Assembly (NCBI GenBank): GCA_021613535.1
Contig: CP075492.1
Coordinates: 7,812,001-7,876,000 of the forward strand
Source of the DNA: Adineta vaga
Lineage: Eukaryota > Rotifera
Length of the DNA stretch: 64,000 nt
Direction of reading: 5' to 3'
The notes under the pieces were generated by a model. That model had not been told where the DNA came from, did no database searches, and was given only the letters and a program-made list of their open reading frames with translations. Shown here piece by piece: positions 1 to 11,500 of this stretch. Every line of letters begins with the position of its first letter. The stretch's first letter is position 1. The position numbers were made by a program, and so were the translations under genes.

Positions 1-1
1 A

Positions 2-1381
2 TCTTCTGGTAATTTTTCTAGAAAAACAATATCTATTGAAATAATTGATCGTGATCAATATCATCGTAATGAAACATTTCTCATACGATTAGGTGAACCA
101 GTATTAATTAAAGATGATGACGAGAAAGGTGATGATTCACGTATGTTAAATAAAGAAAAAGAATATAATGATTGATTTTTATTTATTCCTTGTTTTTCTT
201 CTTCTTCTTTTTCAGCTCTGACAGATCATGATAGATTAATTGCGGAATTAGGAAAACCAAGATTAGGCGAAAAAAATGTTATTCGCGTTCGAATACGTGA
301 AAGCAAAGAATTTAAAGTATAAAGCCTACAATCATTCATTTTTGATTCTTTTCAATTGAACGTTTTATTTTTTTTTCTTCTACAAAAGAATGCAGTCGAT
401 AAAGCTTTATATAAAGCAAATACAGCTATACTTGTTGGCACATCGACATGGTTAGAACAATTCAAACAAGCTTTTAGTGTGAAAGGTAATATTTCTTAAA
501 CCAAATGAGAAAAAAAAAACATCCCATCTTTTTCTTGATTTTTAGATGATGACGATGATAATGATGTTGTTGAATCTGGTGATGCAAATGAGAGTAATGA
601 TGAACCAGCAACATGTAAAGATTATATGTTACATTTTATTTCATTTTTTTGGAAATTTTTATTTGCATTTGTGCCGCCAACAAGTTAGTGTTTATTTGTT
701 TTTCTATAGATAATTAATTTTATGAACATTTATTCTCAATAGGTATTGGTGGTGGTTGGCTTTGTTTTGTTGTTTCAATTTTAATTATTGGAGTGTTAAC
801 AGCAGTCATCGGAGATTTAGCGACACATGTAAATGAATTTATTTGATGATTTCATTTCATTATTTATCATTTGTTTAGTTCGGTTGTACAGTTGGTCTTA
901 CGGATACAATGACAGCCATTGCTTTTGTTGCTTTAGGAACATCATTACCAGGTAGGATGATCGAATTTTGTTTGAAAATCAAATCTTTCTTTTGTTTTTC
1001 ATAGATACATTTGCATCAAAAGTTGCTGCTGAACATGATAAATATGCTGATAGTTCAGTTGGAAATGTCAATGGTTCAAATGCTGTGAATGTTTTTCTTG
1101 GCATTGGTTTACCATGGGCGATATCAGCATGGTATCATTATTTTAAACAAACAAAATTCGAAGTGGAAAAGGGTTCACTATCCTTTAGTGTTACTTTATT
1201 TTGTTCATTTGCAGCTGTTGCTGTAGTAATTCTATTAGTAAGACGTTTAAAAGTTTTCGGAGGAGGAGAATTAGGTGGTCCAATGAAATATCGTCTCATC
1301 TCAAGTTCGATTTTTCTTCTACTTTGGATTGCTTATTTAGTATTAAGTGGACTCGAAAATTATTGTCATATTAGTTTGTAA
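2..1381 (+). CDS. SLC8: Na+/Ca2+ exchanger (NCX/SLC8 family), C-terminal part, 5' end cut by window edge
   Basis: Plasma-membrane antiporter that trades Na+ for Ca2+. Exons 2-128, 216-316, 389-485, 546-683, 743-828, 879-951 and 1005-1381 join in phase to 332 residues. The first exon carries the end of a Calx-beta domain (the cytosolic Ca2+ sensor). After an acidic linker come the second membrane half and the alpha-2 repeat: GTSLPDTFASKVAA and GNVNGSNAVNVFLGIGLPW, the ion-binding signature of NCX. The C-terminus ends in two more membrane helices. The alpha-1 repeat and start lie outside the window. Introns are 52-86 nt. The stop is 254 bp from the convergent stop of the G gamma-like gene, with AATAAA near 1608. 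Family assignment is firm; which SLC8 paralogue it matches is not resolved. Confidence 0.93.
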
Positions 1382-1462
1382 AAACATTTGATGTCTTTCC
1401 GTTAAATACGTTTACTTGTCGATGTGTCTGTGTGTATTTTTTCTTGTCTCTCTTTTACAGAA

Positions 1463-1463
1463 A

Positions 1464-1503
<40 letters not shown>

Positions 1504-1504
1504 G
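1463..1504. repeat. (AAT)n microsatellite
   Basis: About thirteen tandem AAT/ATA units in the 3' untranslated stretch after the exchanger stop codon. Confidence 0.9.
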
Positions 1505-1635
1505 AACAGAACGGTGCACTTAGGAAATTTCCTTAATGGATACCAGATTGATTTGATTGAAATTTAGTATTCATACAAAATAACACAAAAATATTTGTTT
1601 CTCTACATTAATAAAGTTCTTCGCTGACAATGATC

Positions 1636-2211
1636 TTACAATGGCAAATATTTTTGTTTGTCTCGAAATGGATTCTCTCTAGATGATTGAAATCTACCAA
1701 CAAGTGCATCATTTGTTTGATGATCTGTTGAATACCGAACGAGATCTTTACAAACAATAGATACTTTTACACGTTCACGTTCGGCTTCTTCACATAGCTG
1801 CTCACATAAACAACCGTTGAGCAAGATAAGTAGTTTGTGTGTGATCTAAAAGAAAGAAAGACTTCGAGCTTAATACTATCGTGATTCGATGAAATCTTCT
1901 TCTTCTTCTCGATTCATTTCAAAGTAACTTTTCGTGACAATAACAGAATTTATCAATGTCAAAACAGGCGAGTCTCAGAAGTATTCTGCTGTTCTATAAA
2001 ATTTCCCGTCATCGTATAAATAATTTTTCTTCTCATAATTAGACAAGTAATATGATTAATCTTTTTAACTAGAGAAACTTTTACACTTACTTTCAAGTGC
2101 ATATGAACGTGATAAGGAAAAGTTGTCTGATATACGTCGATTTGAAATATGATCATGACTCGAAGATAATTGATTCAAACTAATAGTGTTATTATTTTGT
2201 GAGACTGACAT
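1636..2211 (-). CDS. G-protein gamma subunit-like (GGL domain), reading frame broken, no CaaX box
   Basis: The exon at 1636-1845 encodes a GGL-type segment: EQLCEEAERERVKVS, then DLVRYSTDHQTNDAL and ENPFRDKQ, matching heterotrimeric G-protein gamma subunits. A plausible first exon, 2091-2211, starts MSVSQNNN and ends at a perfect GTAAGT donor. Spliced in phase, the second exon begins with a gamma-like LAQRLF but hits a stop near 1805. One base fewer there would join it smoothly to EQLCEEAE. The conserved frame ends KYLPL-stop, so the prenylated Cys-aaX motif of gamma subunits is missing. Either this is a decayed copy, or the window has an indel, or there is an exon I cannot place. Family call is good; gene integrity is doubtful. 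Confidence 0.55.
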
Positions 2212-3755
2212 TCGAATGATTTACAGGCTTTGAATTAATGATAATTAATCAAATTGTATAGCTTCTATTTTGGCATGATGTATATATCAATGTGGTTCTT
2301 TGTTTCAAGTTGAGAGATAAATACAATATTCGCAGTTGATATTATAAATTAACATAATTATCTACAGTTTGTTGACCAAATTTGTTAATCTCATTATTAT
2401 TCTAAATGAATACGAGTGTCAAATTGCAATAGTTAAATAACAAACGAACGAAGATTTTATAGACTTGAATGAAAAGAAGAAGAAAGAAAGAAGATATAGA
2501 AATTTACTCTTTTTCTTTTTGATGTACCGATGGATAAAATCTTTAGTATTCTTCTTTTTTTTGCATATCTACTGAACTTCTTGAGTAATTCTATTAAGGG
2601 AGAAAAGAAATAACTCAATATTAGCATGAAGAATTCAATTAATCGTATTGTATCTCAAGATTATCAGGTTTAATTAAGTCAAACTTTGATTGTACATTGA
2701 TGAACCACTTTATTCAGTTGATCGGAGGATGAGAAGAAAGAGAGAAATAGGATGCGCTTGGAAATTCCCGAAGAATGTCTTACATCAATCGATATTGACA
2801 TAAGAAACATTTCTTTTGTATTATTGTTTGAACACTAAATATAGAAGAAATTTCGAAGAGTAACATCATTGAGTAAATATAACTTTTTAGTAGGTTATCG
2901 TTTGCTCCACATTGTGATGCCTCGAATCAATCTCTGACTTACGACCATATTTGTAAACAATTCAACTATCACTTTGAATCTGATTATCAAATATCAAATT
3001 TCTGTATTCTCTATAAACTCACTTGTTTTCAACAACAAGACCTATACCTATAATAATCCTTTTCAATGCATACGTGTGGCTATTTCTGGCAATCTGAGGA
3101 CCACAAGAATTTTTCTATTCCTATAAATCAAAAAATTTTCAGTTTACTTGAATTATCAATTCAAAAGACACTCGGAATACATAATTACTCCACAAAAACG
3201 GGAAAATATCTGATATGAAACAAAATCACTCATTATCAACCAAACATATCACAGATGATCTATGAAATTTGAACTTTGTAATTCTCTTCGTGTTGTTTAC
3301 TGATCCATTTCAAATTATATGATCATATTCATATTTATAAATCAGACGTTATATTTACAAACAAAAGTCTGTGAAACTAAGAGTTTTTCATAACATATAG
3401 AAATATAGATGTGGTCTGAGAATCGATTCTGAGCACCATAATTGCAGTTAAATGACAGTCATTTAATTTTATACAGTAATTTATTTCTTTTGAATTCATT
3501 TTACACAATGAGCAACAAACAGAAAACAAACAGACATAGAATGAGTGTGTATATGTACGTATGTGTGTGTATGACTAGAAAGGAGATTCGTCATGAAATA
3601 TTCTTTTCTGTACATTTAATATCTATATATTTATATAAAGAAGGAAAAAACAGAGAGAGAGAAAGAGAGTGAGAGCGAGAGAAGAGGAATCATTGATGAC
3701 AAAGAAAAATGTATTCGAATACTAAAAAAGAAGCTTTGTTTTTATTAAAGAATAT
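2212..3755. other. Non-coding stretch between the G gamma-like gene and SS18
   Basis: AT-rich, with no convincing coding exon on either strand. It probably holds the promoter of the G gamma-like gene and the 3' UTR of SS18. A purine-rich GA tract lies near 3650-3690. Confidence 0.6.
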
Positions 3756-5659
3756 TTAAGTTTGAGGTGGAGCTGGTTGATATTGTCCTTGTTGATAGGA
3801 TGCATATTGTGGTTGCATCATCATTCGTGGTTGATTTTGCCATTGAGGAGGTTGTGTTTGTTGTTGCATGTGATAGTTTTGTTGAGGATGATACATTGGT
3901 GGTTGTTGAGGTTGACCACCGTAGTTGTTATAAGCCATCTGTTGTTGTTGTTGTTGTTGTTGCTGCGATGATGATGGTGGTGGTGGTTGTTGATTAGATA
4001 CAAGATTTTGTGTATTCGTGGCTTGTGATGGTGAACTTGATGATGAAGGTTTAGGTGATGAAGGAGCTGGAATAATTGATTGTTGTTGACCATTTAATGG
4101 TGAATTAGGTTTAGTAATTTGATTAGGAGGAACAGTCATTCCTGGATCTGAAAAGTCAAATTTTAGCATAGAAAAATCTGTCGTATATTTTGGTTTACTT
4201 TGCTGCTGTTGATGATACATTGGATAGTGTTGTTGAGGCATACCACCATTAGGATGATGACCATAACCGTTTTGTTGCATTGGATATGAGTGTTGTTGTG
4301 GTGGTTGTTGCTGTTGAGGCATGTATGCTTGTTGTCCTTGCATATACGAAGAGGGTGCTTGTCCACCTGATGAATGATCCATTCCAGTACCATTCATAAC
4401 TCTACCTTGTTGTGGCATCATTTGTTGAGAAGGTAAATAGGGTCGTTGTTGCTGCGGTTGTGGCATAGATGGTAAATGAGATGATGTTGGTTGTGGTGTT
4501 GGTGCTTTATTCATAACTGGATTTTGGGGTGAAATAGATGATGCCATTGGACCAGAAGGAGATGGCGATGGTGCTGAATGAGCAGGTGATCGTTGTTGTT
4601 GAAGAGAAGATGCTACAGATGAATTAGTTGAACTAGTATTAGATGGCGGATAAAGACCACCACTTGTACTACCATGTGGACTTTTATTTAATGTTGATGA
4701 AGGAACATTCGATGGTACTGGACTATTAGTTTGAGCTCGATACACTTAAAAAACAAAATAATAGTTAATTTAATTAAAATTTGAATTAGAAATTCTATCA
4801 GATTGATCGATATTTCTCTCATTTAATGAATGTGATGAAAGCATTAATTCTAAGTTAACAGCTATCGAAAAACAGAACCATTTTTCTATGGATATGTTTT
4901 AATTTTATAACTCATAGTTTTGACACTTATCTAACTAAAACAAAATCATCTTCATATAATTCAATTTAACTAATTGTACGACAATAGTTACATTGAAAAA
5001 CACCACCTATCAGTATGATGAAGAACTGACACTTAACATATTAAACAATAAAATATACTTCCAAGTCATCAAATAGTCGATCTATCATAATATTTACTTT
5101 GTTCTGAAGTTGATGGTGGTCCACTCATTTGATTCTGTTGCATCATAGTATTTCCCTAAAATAGAGCATTTATGTATTTCATTGTCAGTCTTTTTCTTTA
5201 TAGAATTCTACCATCATCATCGGTTGTTGTTGTTGTTGTGTTTGCATAAATGCTTCCGGAGGCTAAGATGTCAAAGAAAACGAAATACTACTATGGAATT
5301 CTTCGAGATTTGAACATACGGGTAAATTATTTGGATGATGTGATTGTGTCATATCAAATTGTGTTAAATAAGTTAAATTTCGATGTAATGTACGTTGATA
5401 TCTAGAGATATAGAAGAATTATGATACTATTTTTCAAATTAAATAACATACTCAACGCATTCAGCTGGTCTTCCTTTCGATTGTAAATCAATTATTAATG
5501 ATATTAACTGTGAATTATCATCAAGTAACTAGAAAATAAAATAAATGAGCTATTCAAAAGTCAGCAGATAGATAGATAGATATTTACTTTTTGAATCGTT
5601 GGTTTTTGTTGCTGAGGCATTGGAGCCATTTGTTGTTGGGAATACATTGTTGAAATCAT
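3756..5659 (-). CDS. SS18: SS18/SYT homologue, SWI/SNF (BAF) complex subunit
   Basis: Transcriptional co-activator subunit of the BAF chromatin-remodelling complex, nuclear. Exons 5588-5659, 5452-5528, 5320-5401, 5212-5262, 5098-5155 and 3756-4744 join to 442 residues. The N-terminal SSXT/SNH domain is clear: IQKLLDDNSQLISLIIDLQ, then GRPAECVEYQRTLHRNLTYL. This is the part that docks on BRG1/BRM in the known family. The long last exon is Q/P/S/Y/M-rich, the QPGY-type low-complexity domain, with several short poly-Gln runs. The ATG at 5659 follows a pyrimidine tract plus CAG 15 nt upstream. SS18 and SS18L1 cannot be separated from sequence alone. Confidence 0.9.
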
Positions 5660-6264
5660 GCACAAATAATAACTGAGAGAGATTAGGATAGAAAAAAAAC
5701 AAGTAGTTCAAAAGAAAGAAAGACATGAGTTATTCACCAATGAATTTTTTCCAATGTAAAAAAAAGAAATGAATTCATAGAATTAATTGATTTTATTAAG
5801 AAATATTTTAAGAAAATACGTTTTTGATTCAGAAAAAATGAAATTATATTATAGATGTCACTCTCCTCACCAATAAGATCATTTTCTTTAATTGACAAAT
5901 AAACAACCATTTAGTTCTTTGATACTTTGATTCAATAAAGATTTTAATTTAAACTTATCTTAATAATGAAAACTAAAGAAGAAAGAGGACTTTTGTTCAA
6001 TTACATCTGATCTGAAAATCGAACATTAAACATTTTATCATATCTAAAGTTAGTTATTCGTCTGCAAAAGTGAACGATTGTAGTAAATTCTATTATTAAG
6101 AAGTACTTCTTAGCTTAGGTATGAGTTTCTTTTCCGATGATAATTCAAGTGCTTCGAAGTTAATAAATTTCCTTTGATTCAATACTAATCATTTCGATTA
6201 AATAGTTTATATTAGACAAATTCAGAACGATTTGTCATATTGAACTAATTCAATCGTATTTTAG
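5660..6264. promoter_or_regulatory. Divergent intergenic region, SS18 (-) / hydrolase (+)
   Basis: 605 bp between two start codons on opposite strands, so it must contain both promoters. I see no recognisable element besides AT-rich tracts and the TTTTAG directly before the ATG at 6265. Confidence 0.5.
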
Positions 6265-8384
6265 ATGTATACTCGTCTTATCGTTAATTCTCGTTTGCAA
6301 CTATCATTATTAGTTCAACATATCAAAACTTTCTCTACAAAAACAACAACAACAGACATTCTTAAACCTTACCCGAGTTATACTGAACGTCAAATTACTC
6401 TTAGTATTAATACATCATCAGGTGATGATTTCGTTGAAATTGATCGTGAAACGAAAATTAAAGTTGTTAAACCAACAACACATATTCGTCCAACTATAAA
6501 TTATGTTGATACAAATCCATTAGGTGATAAAAATCAACCAATTGTTTTACTTGTACATGGTTATCCTGGTGCACATGAATCAACAAAAAATCTTATTGAA
6601 GAATTTCAACGAAGAAATTTTCGTTGCATTGCACCTGATATGCCTTGTTAGTTGATTCGATTTCAATTTCATTTAGATTCTTTGTTTATTTAGATTGTGG
6701 TAAAACCAAAATGCCGTTATGGAGTTCATTAGTTTGGAAAAATTCCGTTTATTTACGAGCGAGATTTCTTGGAGAATTACTTAAAAGTATAATGGGAAAT
6801 AAACTAATGTAGGTGAAATGATTTGAAAACGTTTTCGGTCTTTTTTTATTTATTTGAAGATTTCTTTCTCTTTTATTAAAGACCACTTCATGCTGTCATT
6901 GGTTTTCATGAAAATGCATATACATTAATGTCATTGATTGATCAATATGAATACTTTCGTTGTCAATCATTAGTTTTAATCAATCCAGTATCAAGAAAAC
7001 TGCTTCGGTAAGGAAAATGTACTGATTGTGAATGAAATCAACGATTTTGTTTTTATTCAAAGATTTCTTCCATTATCAAAAATGGCATTTGATTTCGGTA
7101 GACTTCCTCTTCATTGGCCCGTAGCAAAATTTCTTTTGAAAACTCTTGGCTATAAGGAATTATTGAAATATTCTCAACAGGAAATCATGGGTGCATTACG
7201 TATTTGGATGCTTGAAGATAAATATGAAGTAAAGTATTGATTTTATTTTCGAAAAAATGAACAAACTTATATTTTTGCTACTTTTTAATTAACAGTATGA
7301 TGCATACATTCACAATTTATGGATCTCTCGATTACGAACAATGGTGATTGTATCTGAAGAAGATAAATTCTTGGATAGAAAATTATTAAATGCATTAATT
7401 ACAGATTTAGCTGTGGAACCTTTCAATAAATGTAGGTGAGACAAAAAGAAATTGCAAATAATATAACAATGTATAGACTACATACTGACAATAGTCATGA
7501 GTGAAACCTTGAAACATCGATTTAATTGATAGATGCACATCTATTATTTATTCAGACAATGAAAGATACTTAATGAAACCTTAATTTTTTGAATGTGGAA
7601 TTCTTTTTTTTGATGAGTAAATTAGATTATCATTTTTTCCATTAATTACTATTCAATAATGAAATCAAGTTTGTTCGACCAAGAAACATCGTACATCATT
7701 TAATTTAAAGAAAAAAACTAGGAACATTCAGTGCTAAGGTACTATGGAGTCATTTGTGATGGGTTAATGCGACATAAAACTAATAGATCTACATCAATCT
7801 GTTGCTTTTCCCTAAATTTCAGCATTGATTCATTGTTTTTTTCTTCTCTTTTGTATTCTAGTCAATATGGCTAATGCAGTGATTAAAAAATATGCTTGTA
7901 CTCAGGATGAATTACTAACTGATCGCGTCAGTTTTGTTGCTGATGATATCGAAACGTTTGTTTCTTTAGCGCTTAAATCACCAGCTGCGACCATGTTCGT
8001 ATTTATAAGATTTCTTTCTTTTTCTTTATTCTTTCTACGTTTTCTTTCAATTTCATTAGAACACAATCATACGCATCGACAATAGCAAAAGAAAAGGGAA
8101 GGAAAACGCCTATCCAGACATCCGACAACGAACAAGTAAAATCGAATATTGAATTAGATGAAAATGCGTATAGACGCGCTGCGGCAAATGACTTTTTCTC
8201 CAATGCATTTGGTCCAAGTCAATCCGAATTAAAACCAAATCAACCACATAGTATACGTTCGACATTCGAAACTATTGCTGGTGGATTTATTGAAAAACGC
8301 AAAGCTGATACACCGCGAGAAACATTAGCAACGATAAAAGAAGAAATGAGAAAGAAAAAAATTCGCATTGAGACGAAAAATTGA
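6265..8384 (+). CDS. Alpha/beta-hydrolase-fold protein (DUF1057-like), probable pseudo-hydrolase
   Basis: Exons 6265-6646, 6694-6808, 6882-7007, 7063-7228, 7296-7431, 7862-7994 and 8060-8384 join to 460 residues. The N-terminus is basic and Ser/Thr-rich, possibly a mitochondrial presequence. The hydrolase core begins PIVLLVHGYPGAHEST (HG oxyanion strand), followed by CIAPDMP. The nucleophile elbow, normally GxSxG, reads VIGFHENAYTL, so the expected Ser is His or Glu. A similar ENA(L/Y) stretch occurs, as I recall, in the nematode DUF1057 family. The last 110 residues are charged and outside the fold. Intron 5 (430 nt) is unusually long here. The stop is 145 bp from the next gene on the same strand. 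Fold is confident; activity is unknown. Confidence 0.7.
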
Positions 8385-8514
8385 ATTCACATATATCTAT
8401 ATATGCAAATAAATGAACGTGAGATTGATGATTTGTTTTAACTATAAGTGTTTATATTGACACTAATCATGTAGATTTGTATGACAAAAGGTCATTTCAG
8501 ATTAAACATGTTCA

Positions 8515-8529
8515 TTTGTTTTGTTTCAG
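8515..8529 (+). promoter_or_regulatory. Splice acceptor abutting start codon (candidate trans-splice site)
   Basis: A T-rich tract ending TTTCAG directly touches the ATG at 8530. An AATAAA for the upstream gene sits near 8407. Together they look like an operon-type intercistronic region with a spliced-leader acceptor, although a cis-spliced 5' UTR intron would look the same. Confidence 0.45.
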
Positions 8530-11500
8530 ATGTTCTCATCACATCTCTATTGGTTTTTGTATCGTCGTCGAAACAAATTTATCATTCTTCTGATTATTAT
8601 ATTTTGTATATTATTTTATTTTCACACAACTGATCGTCAAAACAAATCATCCGAAGTTGAAAAAAGAACAAGTGTAGTAAACAAAGCGCATAATGGAAAA
8701 AAGATACGTATCAATCGAGATATTTACACAATACCTGAACCGTGTCATGGTTGTCCAGGTGAAAATGGTCAAGGCGTACAATTATCAGTAATGATTAGAG
8801 TAGAAAGATTGATCTATTTATTTATTGAAATCAAATTTTTAGGCAGCAGAATCAGTTAATTTAGATGCGGTTATAAAAAAAGAATTCTTTAATTTACGTG
8901 CAAGTGACAAAATTTCACTTTGGAGATCAATACCAGATACTCGTGATTCGTTGTATGTGAAATCTGTTTTATAGGAGACTATTTTCCATGAATATATCTT
9001 TGTCTATAGATGCAAAGCGATAGAATATCCGAAAGATTTACCAACAGCATCAGTTGTAATAGTATTTAAAAATGAACGTTGGTCACCAGTACTTCGAACA
9101 GTTTATTCTGTCTTGAATCGTTCACCAAAACATTTGCTCAAAGAAGTTATTCTCGTTGATGATCAATCGGATATTGGTGAGAGAAAAGAAAAAGTTATAT
9201 TTTGAAGAAAAGAAAAAACGAAGATAATTATTCTAGAGGAAATGGGTCAACGTCTAGACGATTATTGTGAAGAGAATTTTGGTGATCTAGTACGAATTTT
9301 ACGAGCACCAATGCGACTTGGATTAATTAAAGCGAAAAATTATGGCGCAAAAAATGGTTAGTCATCTTAGTAGTGATCGAAAGTAGAAGATCAATTGATG
9401 AAATATTTTTGTTTTTAGCTACGGGAGATGTTGTGGTATTTCTTGATGCTCATTGTGAAGCTAATACCGGATGGTAAATATATCGAATCTTTTCCCTTAA
9501 GTATAAGACTCATAAGATCTAGGCTTGAACCATTAGTTTATCGTATTAAACAAAATCGGGCAGTTATACTTTGTCCTATCATTGATACAATCAATAGGTT
9601 TTCTTTAACATACCGTTCGGGTTGGACTAACTGGATTGGCATATTTACATGGTCACTTCATTTTTCTTGGTCGCCTGTTTTTTCAAGAATTCAAAATTCA
9701 CGAAAATCAATCATTGATCCTACTCCGTAGTTTACCTTAGCTTTTGTCTTCGAGTTATCTTTTTTTTTGCTTTGTTTCATTTTATTTTGGTGATTGGTCA
9801 TTTTGATTTGTATAGGCTAGAACCGATTTTGCTCCGAATTAAGCAGAAACGTTCAGCTATTCTTTGTCCGGGAATCGATATGATCAGTGATAGTAATATG
9901 GGTTATGGTGTAAGTAAACTTACATGTTTTGTTGAAGATATTATTTTGAGATTTTCTAAGGGTACGGGTGATGGAAGTGTTGGAGGATTTTGGTGGTCAT
10001 TACATTTTAATTGGATTCCAGTTCCACAACGTATTCGAGATGCACAAAAAACTCGAGTTGATCCTTATCCGTATGTGGTTTTGGTTACATTTCTATTTTG
10101 AAAAAAAAACAAACAAATGCAACAATATATAATTACTAACGAATGTCGATATTTTAGATCACCAACAATGGCAGGTGGTTTATTAGCTGCACATCGCGAA
10201 TACTTCTTTGAAATTGGTGGTTATGGTGAGTAGTTTGATAAGAGATGTTTCAGTATCTTTATTTCTTTTCTTGTATTCTCATTTAGATGACGATATGGAG
10301 GTAAGATTTGTTTATTTCATTCGAATATCTATGAAATTAGAGAGAAAAATAAGAATAATAAAACACATTTGTAAAATATCTTTTCTATTTTAGTCGATAT
10401 TGAATTATAAATTGTCATATTTTAACAGGTTTACTATGCATGTCTCATAGGTTTTTCGAAAATGTGTCGCGATTCAGCTATTGCATGAATATTTCGCACT
10501 CTCCGATTGGAGGATTTATCTTTGGATCACCAACATCAATCGTTCGATTGAAAAAACTAGACAGCTAGGACTGAGTATCATTGCATGTTTACGTTTGCTT
10601 GAGAAACATTTTCGAAAATGTTTCTCAAAATTATCAAATAAAATACACTCAGAAGATATTGCCCTTCTGATTTCATTTCATATAGAGCTAAGAGATGCGA
10701 CTTCTTACATTAACAATAGAATATCTTCTTCTTGCGCATATAATCGATTTATTTTTAGGTTTGGGGTGGTGAAAATCTTGAAATCTCATTTCGTGTATGG
10801 ATGTGTGGCGGTAGTTTAGAATTTGTGCCCTGTTCTCGTGTCGGTCATATATTCCGTCCAGGTCATCCTTATAACATGACTGGAGCTAAAGGTAATTGTT
10901 CAATTGGTTATTAAAGAAAACAATTGTTTTATTCTCGTATTGAAGGTAAAGGTGATGTTCATGGTCGAAATTCGATGCGACTTGCTGAAGTATGGATGGA
11001 TGATTATAAACGGTTCTATTATATGCATCGACATGATTTGATAGTAATCATTTATGATAGATGTCTGAGAGTTGTTTTCTCAAGAGAATATTTATGTTTC
11101 TATAGGGCAAAGATTATGGTGATGTAGAAGATCGTCGAGCAATACGAAAACGTTTAAATTGTAAATCATTCAAATGGTATTTGGAGAATGTTTTTCCGGA
11201 AAAATTTATTCTTGATGAAAATGTTCATGCCTTTGGTGAAGTAAATAAACAAATACAAAGAGAAACGAGAATTTAAAAGAAAACCTTTCTTGTTTTCTTT
11301 TAAGGTTCGAAATCCTTCATCAAGTTTATGTTTAGATACATTAGGTAAAGATGAAAAAAGTTCAATACAATTAGCAATATTTTCTTGTCAAAATGGAGCA
11401 TCTGCAAATCAATACTTTTCATTAACAAAAACTGATCAATTACGTCGTGAAGATACATGTGCAATTACGTCTGGACGTACTTCAGATTCTGTAGGCGTAG

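Noticed and set aside
1505-1530. A Cys-Thr-Val-Leu (CaaX-like) reading downstream of the G gamma-like exon
   Set aside because: It is followed by Phe and a long poly-Tyr run from the AAT repeat rather than a stop, and needs a splice in the wrong phase.
3442-3672. 76-codon plus-strand open frame
   Set aside because: Low-complexity and GA-repeat ending; no splice context or family; likely chance in AT-rich DNA.
3762-4393. Several open frames overlapping SS18 on both strands
   Set aside because: Products of the CAA/TTG repeat bias in the SS18 Gln-rich exon.
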